Shown here: positions 26,099 to 34,314 of the stretch, one piece after another
How the letters are laid out: the number at the start of each line of letters is the position of its first letter
Numbering within the stretch: position 1 is the first letter of the stretch
From: Frondihabitans sp. Leaf304
GTDB taxonomy: Bacteria; Actinomycetota; Actinomycetes; Actinomycetales; Microbacteriaceae
Reading direction: 5' to 3'
DNA length: 64,000 nt
Assembly (NCBI RefSeq): GCF_001423105.1
Contig: NZ_LMNV01000002.1
Coordinates: forward strand, 1,231,694 to 1,295,693
Translations under genes and position numbers: made by a program
Notes under the pieces: model-generated
What the model was told of the DNA's origin: nothing
The model's database searches: none
The model's input: the letters and a program-made list of their open reading frames with translations, nothing else

Positions 26099-27181
26099 CT
26101 AGAGCTTGGTCACCTGGTCGAAGCTGAGCTCGACCGGCGTCTCGCGCTCGAAGAGCGAAACAAGCACCGTGAGCTTACCCGATTCGGGCTTGATCTCGTT
26201 GATCGTTCCGGGGAGGCCCGCGAACGAGCCCTCTTTGATCGTGATCGTCTCGCCGATCTCGAAGTCGACCTCGGCGGGGATGACGCGCTGAGCCGCCTTG
26301 CCGGCCTTGCCGGAGCCCTTGGCGGCCGGAACTGCCTCCTGCACCTGGACGAGGCTCTTCAGCATGTTGAAGGCCTCTTCGAAACGAAGGGGGGTGGGGT
26401 TGTGGGCGTTGCCCACGAAGCCGGTGACGCCCGGCGTGTGGCGGACGACCGACCAGGAGTCTTCGTTCAGATCCATGCGGACGAGCACGTAGCCGGGAAT
26501 GCGAACGCGGGTGACCAGCTTGCGCTGACCGTTCTTGATCTCGACGACGTCTTCCATGGGAACTTCGATCTGGTAGATGAAGTCTTCCATCGTCAGCGAG
26601 ACCATGCGGTTCTCGATGTTCTGCTTCACGCGACGCTCGAAGCCGGCGTAGGAGTGGATGACGTACCACTTGCCCGGCTTGCCGCGCAGGTCGTATCGGA
26701 AGGCCTCGTACGGGTCGACCTCGGCCTCGTCTTCGACCTCTTCGGTAACGACGTCGCTCTCGTCGGCGCCGAAAGCGGCCTCGACGTCGGCGTCTTGCAC
26801 GGTCTGCTCGGACTCGGTCACGGCGTTGAACGTGCCCGCGGCGTCGCCCTCGGCCTGCAGCTCTTCTGCGTCGAGCTCGGCCTCGTCGTCGGTCGCCTCG
26901 ACGGCGGCCTCGGCCTCGTCGAGTGAATCGATGTGGAGGGCGTCTTCGACGATGGCGTCTGCCTGCTCGTCTTTCGCCTCGTCGAGGGTGTCGAGCAGCT
27001 CGTCGAGCTCGGTCACGTCGGACGAACCGGACTCGTCGTCGATCGAGAGTGCCTCGTGCTCGGCCGAGTCGACGCTCGCTTCGTCAGCCGTCTGGGTCGA
27101 GCCCTCTTGGGTCTCTTCGACCTCGGAGGACTGCTCAGCAGCGGTGGCGAGGTCGATGTCGTCGCGCTCGTTCTTCGGCAA
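26099..27181 (-). CDS. nusG: Transcription termination/antitermination factor NusG with long acidic extension
   Basis: A 360-residue protein. The NGN domain begins at about residue 171 ([23 protein letters not shown]) and includes [10 protein letters not shown] and [11 protein letters not shown]. The KOW domain (about 300-330) carries [14 protein letters not shown]. It binds RNA polymerase and couples transcription with translation or Rho. The first ~170 residues are strikingly rich in Asp/Glu/Ala, which is an enlarged form of the acidic extension seen in actinobacterial NusG. The best start is TTG at 27179-27181 (LPKNERDD) with GGAAG upstream; the longer frame has no conserved content. It is 129 nt downstream of secE. 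Confidence 0.93.
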   Translation of the reverse strand: MPKNERDDIDLATAAEQSSEVEETQEGSTQTADEASVDSAEHEALSIDDESGSSDVTELDELLDTLDEAKDEQADAIVEDALHIDSLDEAEAAVEATDDEAELDAEELQAEGDAAGTFNAVTESEQTVQDADVEAAFGADESDVVTEEVEDEAEVDPYEAFRYDLRGKPGKWYVIHSYAGFERRVKQNIENRMVSLTMEDFIYQIEVPMEDVVEIKNGQRKLVTRVRIPGYVLVRMDLNEDSWSVVRHTPGVTGFVGNAHNPTPLRFEEAFNMLKSLVQVQEAVPAAKGSGKAGKAAQRVIPAEVDFEIGETITIKEGSFAGLPGTINEIKPESGKLTVLVSLFERETPVELSFDQVTKL

Positions 27182-27310
27182 GGGTTCTTCTTCCGTTGGA
27201 ATGGTGCGGGCTGTCTTCGGATTGCACAGACGCCCGGATCGTGAAATGAGGTCGGTTGGCGAGGATGTCGCTGAGGACGGTGTGCACAGACGCACTGCCA
27301 CCTGAGCCGG

Positions 27311-27592
27311 CTACGTGGGATTGACTCCGTTGCCGAACACGTACTGGACGGCGAAGCCGAACAGCGTGTCGAGGCCGAACACGAGCGCCATCATGATGAC
27401 GACGAAGGCCAGAACGACCAGGGTGAAGTTGACCAGCTCTTTGCGGGTCGGGGTGACGACCTTCTTGAGCTCGCTGATGACCTGGCGAAGGAACAGCGCG
27501 ATGCGCGCGAAACGGCCACGGCTCACGGAGCTGTCTGCCTTCGCGATCGCGACTACGTCCTCATCGGGGACGTCTACGTCTTTTCTCGCCAC
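27311..27592 (-). CDS. secE: Preprotein translocase subunit SecE
   Basis: A 93-residue single-span subunit of the SecYEG channel. The conserved amphipathic segment RQVISELKKVVTPTRKELVNF precedes the transmembrane helix TLVVLAFVVIMMALVFGLDTLF. The GTG at 27592 with GAAAGG upstream was chosen; an in-frame ATG at 27631 would add 13 residues. It sits between tRNA-Trp and nusG, the usual bacterial order. Confidence 0.93.
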   Translation of the reverse strand: MARKDVDVPDEDVVAIAKADSSVSRGRFARIALFLRQVISELKKVVTPTRKELVNFTLVVLAFVVIMMALVFGLDTLFGFAVQYVFGNGVNPT

Positions 27593-27677
27593 GTGTCGTA
27601 CTTGCCTTTCAAGCATCGCCCGGGTTGTCACGACCCGGATCGTTCGTCCGACCCGTGCGTCTGCACGAGTAGGGCTG

Positions 27678-27750
27678 CAGGGCGGACAGGACTTGAACCT
27701 GCAACCTGCGGTTTTGGAGACCGCTGCTCTACCAATTGAGCCACCGCCCT
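27678..27750 (-). tRNA. tRNA-Trp (CCA)
   Basis: A 73-nt cloverleaf. Acceptor AGGGCGG pairs with CCGCCCT, the anticodon loop CTCCAAA gives anticodon CCA, and the T-arm contains GTTCAAGTC. The 3' CCA is not encoded. It is upstream of secE, as in many actinobacteria. Confidence 0.97.
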
Positions 27751-27869
27751 TTGGATAACGGAACCCGACGCCGCTCCTTCGACCCTCTGAAACAGAACTC
27801 CACCTGATTGCTGCGGGATCTGCTTGCCGTGGGCACGAAAGAGCTTGGAGGATTCCACCACCGCAGACA

Positions 27870-27899
27870 AGTGTAGGCGACCCACCCTGGGCAAGTAAA
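27870..27899 (-). promoter_or_regulatory. Promoter of tRNA-Trp-secE-nusG
   Basis: TTTACT (27894-27899 on the minus strand) and TACACT (27870-27875) are separated by 18 nt. The start would be ~110 nt before the tRNA. This is a reasonable housekeeping promoter match. Confidence 0.5.
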
Positions 27900-27962
27900 G
27901 TTGAGCCGCCTCGCGGTCTCGTGGCAGCGCATGTCCCCCTCGATGGACGAAGGGGCGCCCGG

Positions 27963-27968
27963 TAGGCT
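27963..27968 (+). promoter_or_regulatory. -10 element for leaderless aminotransferase mRNA
   Basis: TAGGCT ends 7 nt before the GTG start at 27976. An identical hexamer at the same distance precedes yajQ in this window. Confidence 0.55.
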
Positions 27969-27975
27969 GGACGCC

Positions 27976-29193
27976 GTGAACAGCACCGACCAGAGCGCCC
28001 GCCTCCCCCGTCTCTCTGCGCGCATCGCCGCGATCGCCGAATCGGCCACTCTCAAGGTCGATGCCAAGGCGAAGGGCCTTCAGGCCGAGGGCAAGCACGT
28101 CATCAGCTACGCGGCCGGCGAGCCGAACTTCGCCACGCCCGAGCACATCGTCGAGGCGGCCGTCGTGGCGGCGCGCGATCCCAAGAACCACCGCTACACG
28201 CCCGCGGCGGGTCTTCCCGAGCTCCGTCAGGCGATCGCCGAGAAGACGCTGCGCGACAGCGGCACCCACGTCACGGCGTCGCAGGTCATCGTCACGAACG
28301 GCGGCAAGCAGGCCGTCTACCAGTCGTTCGCAGCGATCGTCGACGACGGCGACGAGGTGCTTCTCCCCGCCCCGTACTGGACCACCTACCCCGAGGCGAT
28401 CAAGCTCGCCGGCGGTGTGCCGATCGAGGTGTTCGCGGGTGCCGAGCAGGGCTACCTGGTCACCGTCGAGCAGCTCGAGGCCGCCCGCACCGACCGCACT
28501 AAGGCGCTGCTCTTCGTCTCTCCTTCCAACCCGACGGGCGCCGTCTACTCGCGCGAGCAGACCCGAGCCATCGGCGAGTGGGCGCTCGAGCACGGCATCT
28601 GGGTCATCACCGACGAGATCTACCAGAACCTCGTCTACGACGGGGTCAAGGCCGTGTCGATCACCGAGGCCGTCCCCGAGCTGGCCGACACCACGATCCT
28701 CGTGAACGGGGTCGCCAAGACCTACGCCATGACCGGCTGGCGCGTGGGCTGGATGATCGCTCCCGCCGACGTCACCAAGGCGGCGTCCAACCTGCAGTCG
28801 CACCTGTCGTCGAACGTGTCGAACGTCTCGCAGCGTGCCGCACTCGCGGCGCTGACCGGTTCGCAGGAGTCCGTCGAGACCATGCGTCAGGCGTTCGACG
28901 TGCGCCGCAAGACGATCGTCGCCGAGCTCAACAAGATCGACGGCGTCGTGACGCCCACCCCCGAGGGGGCGTTCTACGTCTACCCCGATGTGTCGGGTCT
29001 TCTCGGCCGCACCTGGGGCGGTGTCACCCCGACGACCTCCCTCGAGCTCGCCGACCTGATCCTCGACCAGGCCGAGGTGGCGACGGTGCCCGGCGAGGCA
29101 TTTGGTCCGAGCGGCTATCTGCGACTGTCGTACGCCCTCGGCGACGACGACCTCCTCGAGGGTGTGCGGCGGCTCCAGCGGCTGTTCGCCTAG
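27976..29193 (+). CDS. Pyridoxal-phosphate aminotransferase (aspartate aminotransferase Ib-like)
   Basis: A 405-residue class I aminotransferase. The PLP lysine lies in [17 protein letters not shown] and PLP-contacting segments include [23 protein letters not shown] and [13 protein letters not shown] near the N-terminus. The C-terminal arginine that holds the substrate carboxylate is in [14 protein letters not shown]. The motifs fit the aspartate/prephenate aminotransferase Ib group (AspC-like), making aspartate or glutamate family amino acids. The GTG at 27976 is preferred over an upstream ATG because TAGGCT lies exactly 7 nt before it, implying a leaderless mRNA that could not carry the longer N-terminus. 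Confidence 0.88.
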   Translation: MNSTDQSARLPRLSARIAAIAESATLKVDAKAKGLQAEGKHVISYAAGEPNFATPEHIVEAAVVAARDPKNHRYTPAAGLPELRQAIAEKTLRDSGTHVTASQVIVTNGGKQAVYQSFAAIVDDGDEVLLPAPYWTTYPEAIKLAGGVPIEVFAGAEQGYLVTVEQLEAARTDRTKALLFVSPSNPTGAVYSREQTRAIGEWALEHGIWVITDEIYQNLVYDGVKAVSITEAVPELADTTILVNGVAKTYAMTGWRVGWMIAPADVTKAASNLQSHLSSNVSNVSQRAALAALTGSQESVETMRQAFDVRRKTIVAELNKIDGVVTPTPEGAFYVYPDVSGLLGRTWGGVTPTTSLELADLILDQAEVATVPGEAFGPSGYLRLSYALGDDDLLEGVRRLQRLFA

Positions 29194-29236
29194 CCCAGAG
29201 GGGGTGACCCGCCCCGAAGGGTGAGCTGCGGCCTAC

Positions 29237-30340
29237 CTACAGGGACACACCCAGCAGAATCGGCTCCGGCTGCAATTCGACCCCGAACTCAGCCGAGACC
29301 CGACTCTGCACGTACCGGGCCAGCTCACCCACCTCGGCAGCGGTCGCGCCTCCGAGATTCGTGATAGCCAGGGTGTGCTTCGACGAGATCGCCGCACCGG
29401 AGCCCGGCAGACGGAACCCGCGAGGCACTCCCGCGTGCTCGATCAGCCAGGCCGCGCTGAGCTTGATACCGCCCTCGACGATCGGCGGCGGTGGCGCGGG
29501 CTGCTCACCGAGGGGCACAGCGACGTCGCGTGCCTCCGGCACGGTCTCCCAGCGCGGTGCGTCGGCCGGGATCGCTTCGAGGGCGCGGCGCGACACGATC
29601 GGATTCGTGAAGAAGGATCCGCTCGACGCCGTGTCACGATCCGTCGGGTCGAGGACCATCCCCTTCGAGGCCCGCAGTTCGAGCACTCGCGCCCGGACGT
29701 CGGCGAGCGGAACCCGCTCCCCCAGCTCGACTCCGAGGGCCTGGGCGAGCTGCGGGAAGGCGATCGGCTCGGAGAGCCCGCCGCCCCGCGACAGCTGGAA
29801 CTCGACCGAGGTGACGACACCGGCACGAGGATCCGGCCCGGACGCCTTGAAGACACTCGTGCGGTAGTCGAGACCGAGGTTGGCGCGTGGGATCCTGACG
29901 AATTCGAGGCTGTCGGCGTCGAGGAAGTCGACGCTGACGACCGTCTCGGATATCTCTTGGCCGTAGGCGCCGATGTTCTGCACCGGGGCGGCTCCGGTCG
30001 AGCCGGGCACTCCGCTCAGCGCTTCAAAGCCCGCCCAGCCGTTCGAGACGGTCTGCTCGACCAGGGAGTCCCATGGCTCGCCTGCCGCGACCCGGATCGT
30101 GACGGTGTCGGAGGTCTCGGAGACGACCTCGACGCCGCGGGTGGCAACCTGGATGACCGTTCCGGGGAAGCCCTCGTCAGAGACGACGAGGTTCGAGCCG
30201 CCGCCGAGCACGAACCAGGGCTCGAGAGAGGAGAACGCCTCGCGGGCAGCCGCCAGCAGCTCGTCGTGGGTGGTCGCCACGATGAGGCGGTCGGGGCTTC
30301 CCCCGACCTGCATCGTGGTGAGGTCGGCGAAGGCGGTCAC
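29237..30340 (-). CDS. murB: UDP-N-acetylenolpyruvoylglucosamine reductase
   Basis: A 367-residue FAD enzyme reducing UDP-GlcNAc-enolpyruvate to UDP-MurNAc in peptidoglycan synthesis. FAD-binding signatures are VLGGGSNLVVSDEGF and PGSTGAAPVQNIGAYGQE, with DYRTSVFK and SSGSFFTNPIV (catalytic serine) further on. The C-terminal domain includes AAWLIEHAGVPRGF and HTLAITN. The GTG at 30340 overlaps the stop of the upstream MaoC gene (GTGA), so it is coupled. Gene order MaoC-MaoC-murB is known in other actinobacteria. Confidence 0.96.
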   Translation of the reverse strand: MTAFADLTTMQVGGSPDRLIVATTHDELLAAAREAFSSLEPWFVLGGGSNLVVSDEGFPGTVIQVATRGVEVVSETSDTVTIRVAAGEPWDSLVEQTVSNGWAGFEALSGVPGSTGAAPVQNIGAYGQEISETVVSVDFLDADSLEFVRIPRANLGLDYRTSVFKASGPDPRAGVVTSVEFQLSRGGGLSEPIAFPQLAQALGVELGERVPLADVRARVLELRASKGMVLDPTDRDTASSGSFFTNPIVSRRALEAIPADAPRWETVPEARDVAVPLGEQPAPPPPIVEGGIKLSAAWLIEHAGVPRGFRLPGSGAAISSKHTLAITNLGGATAAEVGELARYVQSRVSAEFGVELQPEPILLGVSL

Positions 30341-30768
30341 GCCCAGGCCACGCGCACCTGCGCCTTGCCGAGGACGGTCTGCCCCGCGAATGTCACGGTC
30401 AGGTCGACGCGAGCGCTCTTCGCCTCGGCGTCGAGCTGGCCGATCTTCGCTGACACAACGAGCTCGGCGCCCGTCTCGGCATCGACGGCGATGGGGCGGG
30501 TGAAGCGGACCTGGTAGTCGCTCACCCAGGCTCCCGCACCGGGGCCGCTGTCGCCCTCGAGCCAGTCGACGACCGGCTGAATGGCGGTGGCCATCGTGAG
30601 CATGCCGTGGGCGATGGCCCCGGGCAGCCCGACCGACTGGGCGAAGTCGTCGCGGTAGTGGATGGGGTTGAAGTCGCCTGATGCACCGGCGTACCGGACG
30701 AGCGAGTCGCGGGTGAGCGTGTAGGTGCGTTCGGCGACGACCTGGCCCACCTCGAGCGCGGCGCTCAC
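30337..30768 (-). CDS. MaoC-like dehydratase (HadB-like)
   Basis: A 143-residue single hotdog-fold protein. The hydratase 2 motif DFNPIHYRDDFAQSVGLPGAIAHG holds the catalytic Asp and His. It resembles HadB, the catalytic partner of a heterodimeric (3R)-hydroxyacyl-thioester dehydratase. It overlaps the upstream hotdog gene and murB by 4 nt each. Mycobacterial HadAB works in FAS-II, but this lineage lacks mycolic acids, so the acyl substrate is uncertain. Confidence 0.85.
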   Translation of the reverse strand: MSAALEVGQVVAERTYTLTRDSLVRYAGASGDFNPIHYRDDFAQSVGLPGAIAHGMLTMATAIQPVVDWLEGDSGPGAGAWVSDYQVRFTRPIAVDAETGAELVVSAKIGQLDAEAKSARVDLTVTFAGQTVLGKAQVRVAWA

Positions 30769-31211
30769 TCGTCGCCCCGGACGACGAGGGTGGAGATAGC
30801 GGTGACGACGTGCTCGCCCGCCGTATCGAGCATGACCGATTCGGCGGTGACCATCGAGTGGCCCCCGAGCGACTTGACACTCGCGACCGTCAGCGTCGCC
30901 GTCAGCTCGTCGCCAGCGACGATCGGCCTCGTGTAGCTGAAACGCTGGTCGCCGTGCACGACCCGCGAGAAGTCGATGCCAGCATCGGGCGCGCTGAGCA
31001 GCTGCTGCAGGGTGTGCTCTTGCACGACCACGGCGAAGGTCGGCGGAGCGACGACGTCGCTGTAGCCGGCCGCGCGGGCAGCCTCGGGGTCGAGAGAGAG
31101 GCGGCTCGTCGAGGCGGTGGCGCGGGCGAACTCTCGCACCTTCTCGCGACCGACGAGGTACGGAGCCACCGGCGGAAAACTCCGCCCTTGGAGATCGGGG
31201 TTAACAGACAC
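30765..31211 (-). CDS. MaoC N-terminal-type hotdog protein (HadA-like)
   Basis: A 148-residue protein resembling the N-terminal hydratase half domain (HadA-like). VSVNPDLQGRSFPPVAPYLVGREKVREFARAT leads into PPTFAVVVQ and VHGDQRFSYTRPIVAGDEL. It lacks the catalytic Asp-His pair and is expected to be the substrate-binding partner of the downstream HadB-like protein. The GTG at 31211 has TAGAAT exactly 7 nt upstream, indicating a leaderless transcript. It is the first gene of the three-gene operon ending in murB. Confidence 0.85.
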   Translation of the reverse strand: MSVNPDLQGRSFPPVAPYLVGREKVREFARATASTSRLSLDPEAARAAGYSDVVAPPTFAVVVQEHTLQQLLSAPDAGIDFSRVVHGDQRFSYTRPIVAGDELTATLTVASVKSLGGHSMVTAESVMLDTAGEHVVTAISTLVVRGDE

Positions 31212-31218
31212 GACGTCA

Positions 31219-31224
31219 ATTCTA
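31219..31224 (-). promoter_or_regulatory. -10 element for leaderless hadA-like mRNA
   Basis: TAGAAT ends 7 nt before the GTG start at 31211 on the minus strand. Confidence 0.55.
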
Positions 31225-31433
31225 GGCGGCCTGGATGGACGCCCGCGAAGCACGAGGATTCGATCGTCGGACCCCTGGTTTCCACGGCGGGTCAGGCGTA
31301 CAGTGACGTCACGTCTGGGATGGTAACTCGACGCAAGCACCCGTTTCAGAGGGTGCCGCAGCGTTTCCCTCGGTGCTGATCCACCGTGGGCTCGACCTTG
31401 AGCCACCAGGGCTGCGACACCGTCCGGATGCGA

Positions 31434-31474
31434 CAGGGTGCGCACCGCCGTATACCCCGGCGGGGCGCACCCTG
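31434..31474. repeat. Strong hairpin in the divergent gap before the UbiA gene
   Basis: CAGGGTGCGC (31434-31443) and GCGCACCCTG (31465-31474), with inner CCGCCG/CGGCGG, form a nearly perfect 41-nt inverted repeat. The 334-bp gap (31212-31545) separates divergent genes, so it is not an ordinary terminator. It could be a regulatory site for the UbiA gene or a structured upstream RNA. Apart from this and the two -10 elements I see nothing in the gap. Confidence 0.6.
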
Positions 31475-31532
31475 GTTCGGACCGGATCCTCCCCGTGCGG
31501 CAGGGCGTCCCTTCCGAGACGATGGGGCCTCC

Positions 31533-31538
31533 TAGTGT
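31533..31538 (+). promoter_or_regulatory. -10 element for leaderless UbiA mRNA
   Basis: TAGTGT ends 7 nt before the ATG start at 31546. Confidence 0.55.
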
Positions 31539-31545
31539 TATCCCC

Positions 31546-32394
31546 ATGCTTTCCAGGGCGAGGGATCTCGCGCTCTCCTCGCACCCGGGGCCGACCGCGG
31601 CCGTGACAGTGCTGTCGGCGCTGCTGGCGGCCTCGCTCGGTTACCCGACCGCCCGGATCCTCGTCCTCGCCGTGGCGGTCCTGCTCGGGCAGCTCTCGAT
31701 CGGTTTCTCGAACGACTGGATCGACTCCGGTCGCGACCGGGCGACCGGACGGCACGACAAGCCGGTCGCGCAGGGCCGCATCAGTGTGCCGATGGTGCGC
31801 CGCGCCGCGATTGTCACCCTGGTCGCCGCCCTTGCCGTCTCGATCGCCCTCGGGCCCGCCGCAGCTCTCTGTCATCTCGTGCTGATCGCCTCCGGCTGGG
31901 CTTACAACGCCGGCCTCAAACGCACCCCCTTCTCAGTCGTGCCGTTCGTCATCGCCTTCGGGATCCTCCCCGATGTCGTCACGCTCTCCGGTCAGGAGGG
32001 GGTGCCCGCCGCGGGGTGGGCGACCGCGGTCGGAGCGCTCTTCGGCGTCGCTATCCATTTCACCAACGTGCTGCCCGACCTCGCGGACGATGCCGAGACG
32101 GACGTCCGCGGCCTCCCGCACCGGCTCGGAGCTCGGGTTTCGGGCGTCGTGGCGTTCGCGGTGCTCGTGGTCGCGTCCGTCCTGGTTCTGATCGGCCCGG
32201 TCGCGGGCGACAACGACCGGGGTGTCACCTTCCCGGCCGTATTCGGCCTCGTGATCTCGCTGGCGATCGCCGCCATCGGAATTCGGCGCGTGCTGACGAT
32301 CCCGCCCGACCGTCTGCTCTTTCAGCTCGTGATCGTCATGTCGCTCGTCGTCGCGGTCTCGCTCGTGCTGAGCGGCGGTCGCCTCACGGCCTGA
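31546..32394 (+). CDS. UbiA-family prenyltransferase
   Basis: A 282-residue membrane protein with about eight helices. The first Asp-rich motif is NDWIDSGRDRATGRHDKP (N56, D57, D60, D64) and the second is DLADDAETD (178-186); both bind the Mg-pyrophosphate of a prenyl donor. It is distinct from the menA copy at 54 kb. It is adjacent and convergent to a type III PKS operon, so it probably attaches a prenyl chain to the PKS-derived aromatic ring, as UbiA-like AgqD does in agq-type clusters. The ATG at 31546 is preferred because TAGTGT lies 7 nt upstream. Confidence 0.88.
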   Translation: MLSRARDLALSSHPGPTAAVTVLSALLAASLGYPTARILVLAVAVLLGQLSIGFSNDWIDSGRDRATGRHDKPVAQGRISVPMVRRAAIVTLVAALAVSIALGPAAALCHLVLIASGWAYNAGLKRTPFSVVPFVIAFGILPDVVTLSGQEGVPAAGWATAVGALFGVAIHFTNVLPDLADDAETDVRGLPHRLGARVSGVVAFAVLVVASVLVLIGPVAGDNDRGVTFPAVFGLVISLAIAAIGIRRVLTIPPDRLLFQLVIVMSLVVAVSLVLSGGRLTA

Positions 32395-32400
32395 CGCGCC

Positions 32401-32434
32401 GGACAGCCTGAGTCGCGGGACAGCCTGACTCGCG
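32401..32434. repeat. Short 17-bp tandem duplication
   Basis: GGACAGCCTGA occurs at 32401-32411 and 32418-32428, each followed by a TCGCG-type end, giving two 17-bp copies in the 59-bp convergent gap between the UbiA and monooxygenase genes. Confidence 0.6.
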
Positions 32435-32453
32435 TCGGTGGCTCAAGGGCAAT

Positions 32454-33605
32454 TCAGGCCCAGGCCATCGCGTAGGTGCGTGCCAAGACCCGGTTCGCGG
32501 GGCTGCCCAGCAGGATCCCGAGGCCGACGTCGCGGGCGGTGCGCCGCACTCCCGCTGACGGCCGGCCCATGGCCATGTTCACCTCGGCCTGCCTCGCTGC
32601 TCGACGTGCGCTGCGGAGCCGGTTCTGCTCGAACGCCTCCAGAGCCTCGAACAACGAGGTGTCGACGAGTTCGCGGCGGGCTCCCCTCACGAGGAGCGGT
32701 GCGAGCTCGGCGGCGTCGAGCCACCCGAGGTTCATGCCCTGCCCGCCGATGGGGCTGATCTCGTGGGCGGCGTCGCCGATCAAGACGACCCTGCCCCGCA
32801 CGAGGCGCTCGGCGAGTCGACGGCGAGTGACGAATGCGCTCAGCATCGAGTTCGTCGCCGGGTCGACTCGCGTGCCGACCCGATCGCTGATGAGCGCGGC
32901 CACGTCGCCTACCGTCGGCCGCTCGAGGGGTTTTCCGGTGTGGGCGACGAACCGTCGTCGTCCGCCGGGAAGGGGGAACGACTCGACGACCCCGTCGCGC
33001 TCGAGGTGGATGACCGCGTCGTCACCCTCGCCGGTGTCGTCACGGAAGTCGCCCATGACGAACGCGTCGGAGTACGCCCGGAGAGCCGCGGGAATGCCGA
33101 GGAGCTTTCGAACGGCGCTTCGGGCTCCGTCGGCCCCGACGACGAATCGGGCCACCTCAAAGACATCACGGCCCTCGTGGCGCGCGTGAAGCCGCACGTG
33201 ATGCGGGTCGACGTCGTCGATGGCCACGAGCTCCATCCCCCGCTGCAGGCAGTTCGGGGCGAGCTCGGCTAGGCGATCTGCGACGATCGCCTCAGTCTCG
33301 TGCTGGGGCAGGGAGGCGATGTAGTCGAACTCGGCGTGGACGGCGTCGAACGACACCGTGCCGAGGGTGCGGCCGCCACTCCGAGCGATCCCGCGGTGGA
33401 TGTGCACGGCCTTCGCGGCGATGGCGTCGGCCACCCCGATCCGGCCGAACGCCTCCATCGACGGCGGGTGGATCCCGATGGCGCGGGAGAGCGGTGCGGG
33501 CCGCGTGCGCTTCTCCCACACGGCGACGTCGAGACCGGCCTCGGCCAGCAGAGCGGCCAGGAACACCCCGACCGGGCCTCCCCCGACGACCACGACGTCA
33601 CGCAT
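32454..33605 (-). CDS. FAD-dependent aromatic monooxygenase
   Basis: A 383-residue group A flavoprotein monooxygenase. It carries the GxGxxG motif (VVGGGPVGVFLAALLAEAG, about 5-24), the DG motif FVVGADGARSAVR and the GD motif LIGDAAHEISPIGGQGMNLG. It should hydroxylate a phenolic ring using NAD(P)H and O2. Its start overlaps the methyltransferase gene by 8 nt, and it is the third gene of the PKS operon. In agq-type clusters the matching enzyme (AgqC) hydroxylates the O-methylated alkylresorcinol to a hydroquinone. Confidence 0.92.
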   Translation of the reverse strand: MRDVVVVGGGPVGVFLAALLAEAGLDVAVWEKRTRPAPLSRAIGIHPPSMEAFGRIGVADAIAAKAVHIHRGIARSGGRTLGTVSFDAVHAEFDYIASLPQHETEAIVADRLAELAPNCLQRGMELVAIDDVDPHHVRLHARHEGRDVFEVARFVVGADGARSAVRKLLGIPAALRAYSDAFVMGDFRDDTGEGDDAVIHLERDGVVESFPLPGGRRRFVAHTGKPLERPTVGDVAALISDRVGTRVDPATNSMLSAFVTRRRLAERLVRGRVVLIGDAAHEISPIGGQGMNLGWLDAAELAPLLVRGARRELVDTSLFEALEAFEQNRLRSARRAARQAEVNMAMGRPSAGVRRTARDVGLGILLGSPANRVLARTYAMAWA

Positions 33606-34314
33606 CGGCGTCTCCCGGGCTCAGCGTGAGCAACAGTCGAGCGGGCTGGAGTCGCTCCACACGCCAACCGCCGCTGACGCGCGACCGCAACTCGGCGGGC
33701 GTGTAGCTGCGGCGGATGGAGAGCAGGCCGTCCGGACGGATGAACGATCCGGCAAAGCCCACCCGGGTAACCGCGGAGTAGGCGGCATAGGCGGTGCGGC
33801 TCCTCGCGATGTCGTTGTGGATCGCCAGCCGACGGGCCAGGACTCGGCTGTCGTCGAGGAGCGCGGTCAGCTCGTCGCCGGCGAGGTGGTGCAGCACATG
33901 GTTCGAGACGACGACATCGAATACGCGGCTTTCCTCGACGAGGGCACGACTCGCCGTGCGCTCGTACCGGACGCCGTCGTCAGGCGGCAGGGACAGCGCG
34001 AAGGCGTGGGCACGAGGATCCGGGTCGATGGCCGTCACCGAGATCGGGTGGCCGTCGCGACGCGACCACGCCGCGAGAGCCCGAGCGACGTCGCCGCCAC
34101 CCGAACCGATGTCGAGGACGGTCAGGGGTGAGGGGCTCGCGGTGGCGAGCGGTCGGATCCTGCGCTCGTAGATGCGTCGCCAGCCCGACACGACACGGTT
34201 GACGAGGGCGAAGTGCCGATAGGTGCGGTCGAGGGCGACCACGTCGCAGTCGGGATCGTCCATGAGCTCGAGCGCACTCGTCTCGCGGGCGCGAAGGGAG
34301 GGAGAGGAGCTCAC
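33598..34314 (-). CDS. SAM-dependent methyltransferase (class I)
   Basis: A 238-residue methyltransferase. SAM motif I is LTVLDIGSGGGDVARALA (about 64-81), the acidic strand-2 residue is in VTAIDPDPRA, and VVVSNHVLHHL is a post-I motif. It overlaps the PKS gene by 4 nt and the monooxygenase gene by 8 nt, so the three are tightly coupled. It probably O-methylates the polyketide phenol, like AgqB. The peptide ERRIR here is encoded by one of the dispersed GGATCCTGCG motifs (about 34155). Confidence 0.88.
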   Translation of the reverse strand: MSSSPSLRARETSALELMDDPDCDVVALDRTYRHFALVNRVVSGWRRIYERRIRPLATASPSPLTVLDIGSGGGDVARALAAWSRRDGHPISVTAIDPDPRAHAFALSLPPDDGVRYERTASRALVEESRVFDVVVSNHVLHHLAGDELTALLDDSRVLARRLAIHNDIARSRTAYAAYSAVTRVGFAGSFIRPDGLLSIRRSYTPAELRSRVSGGWRVERLQPARLLLTLSPGDADA

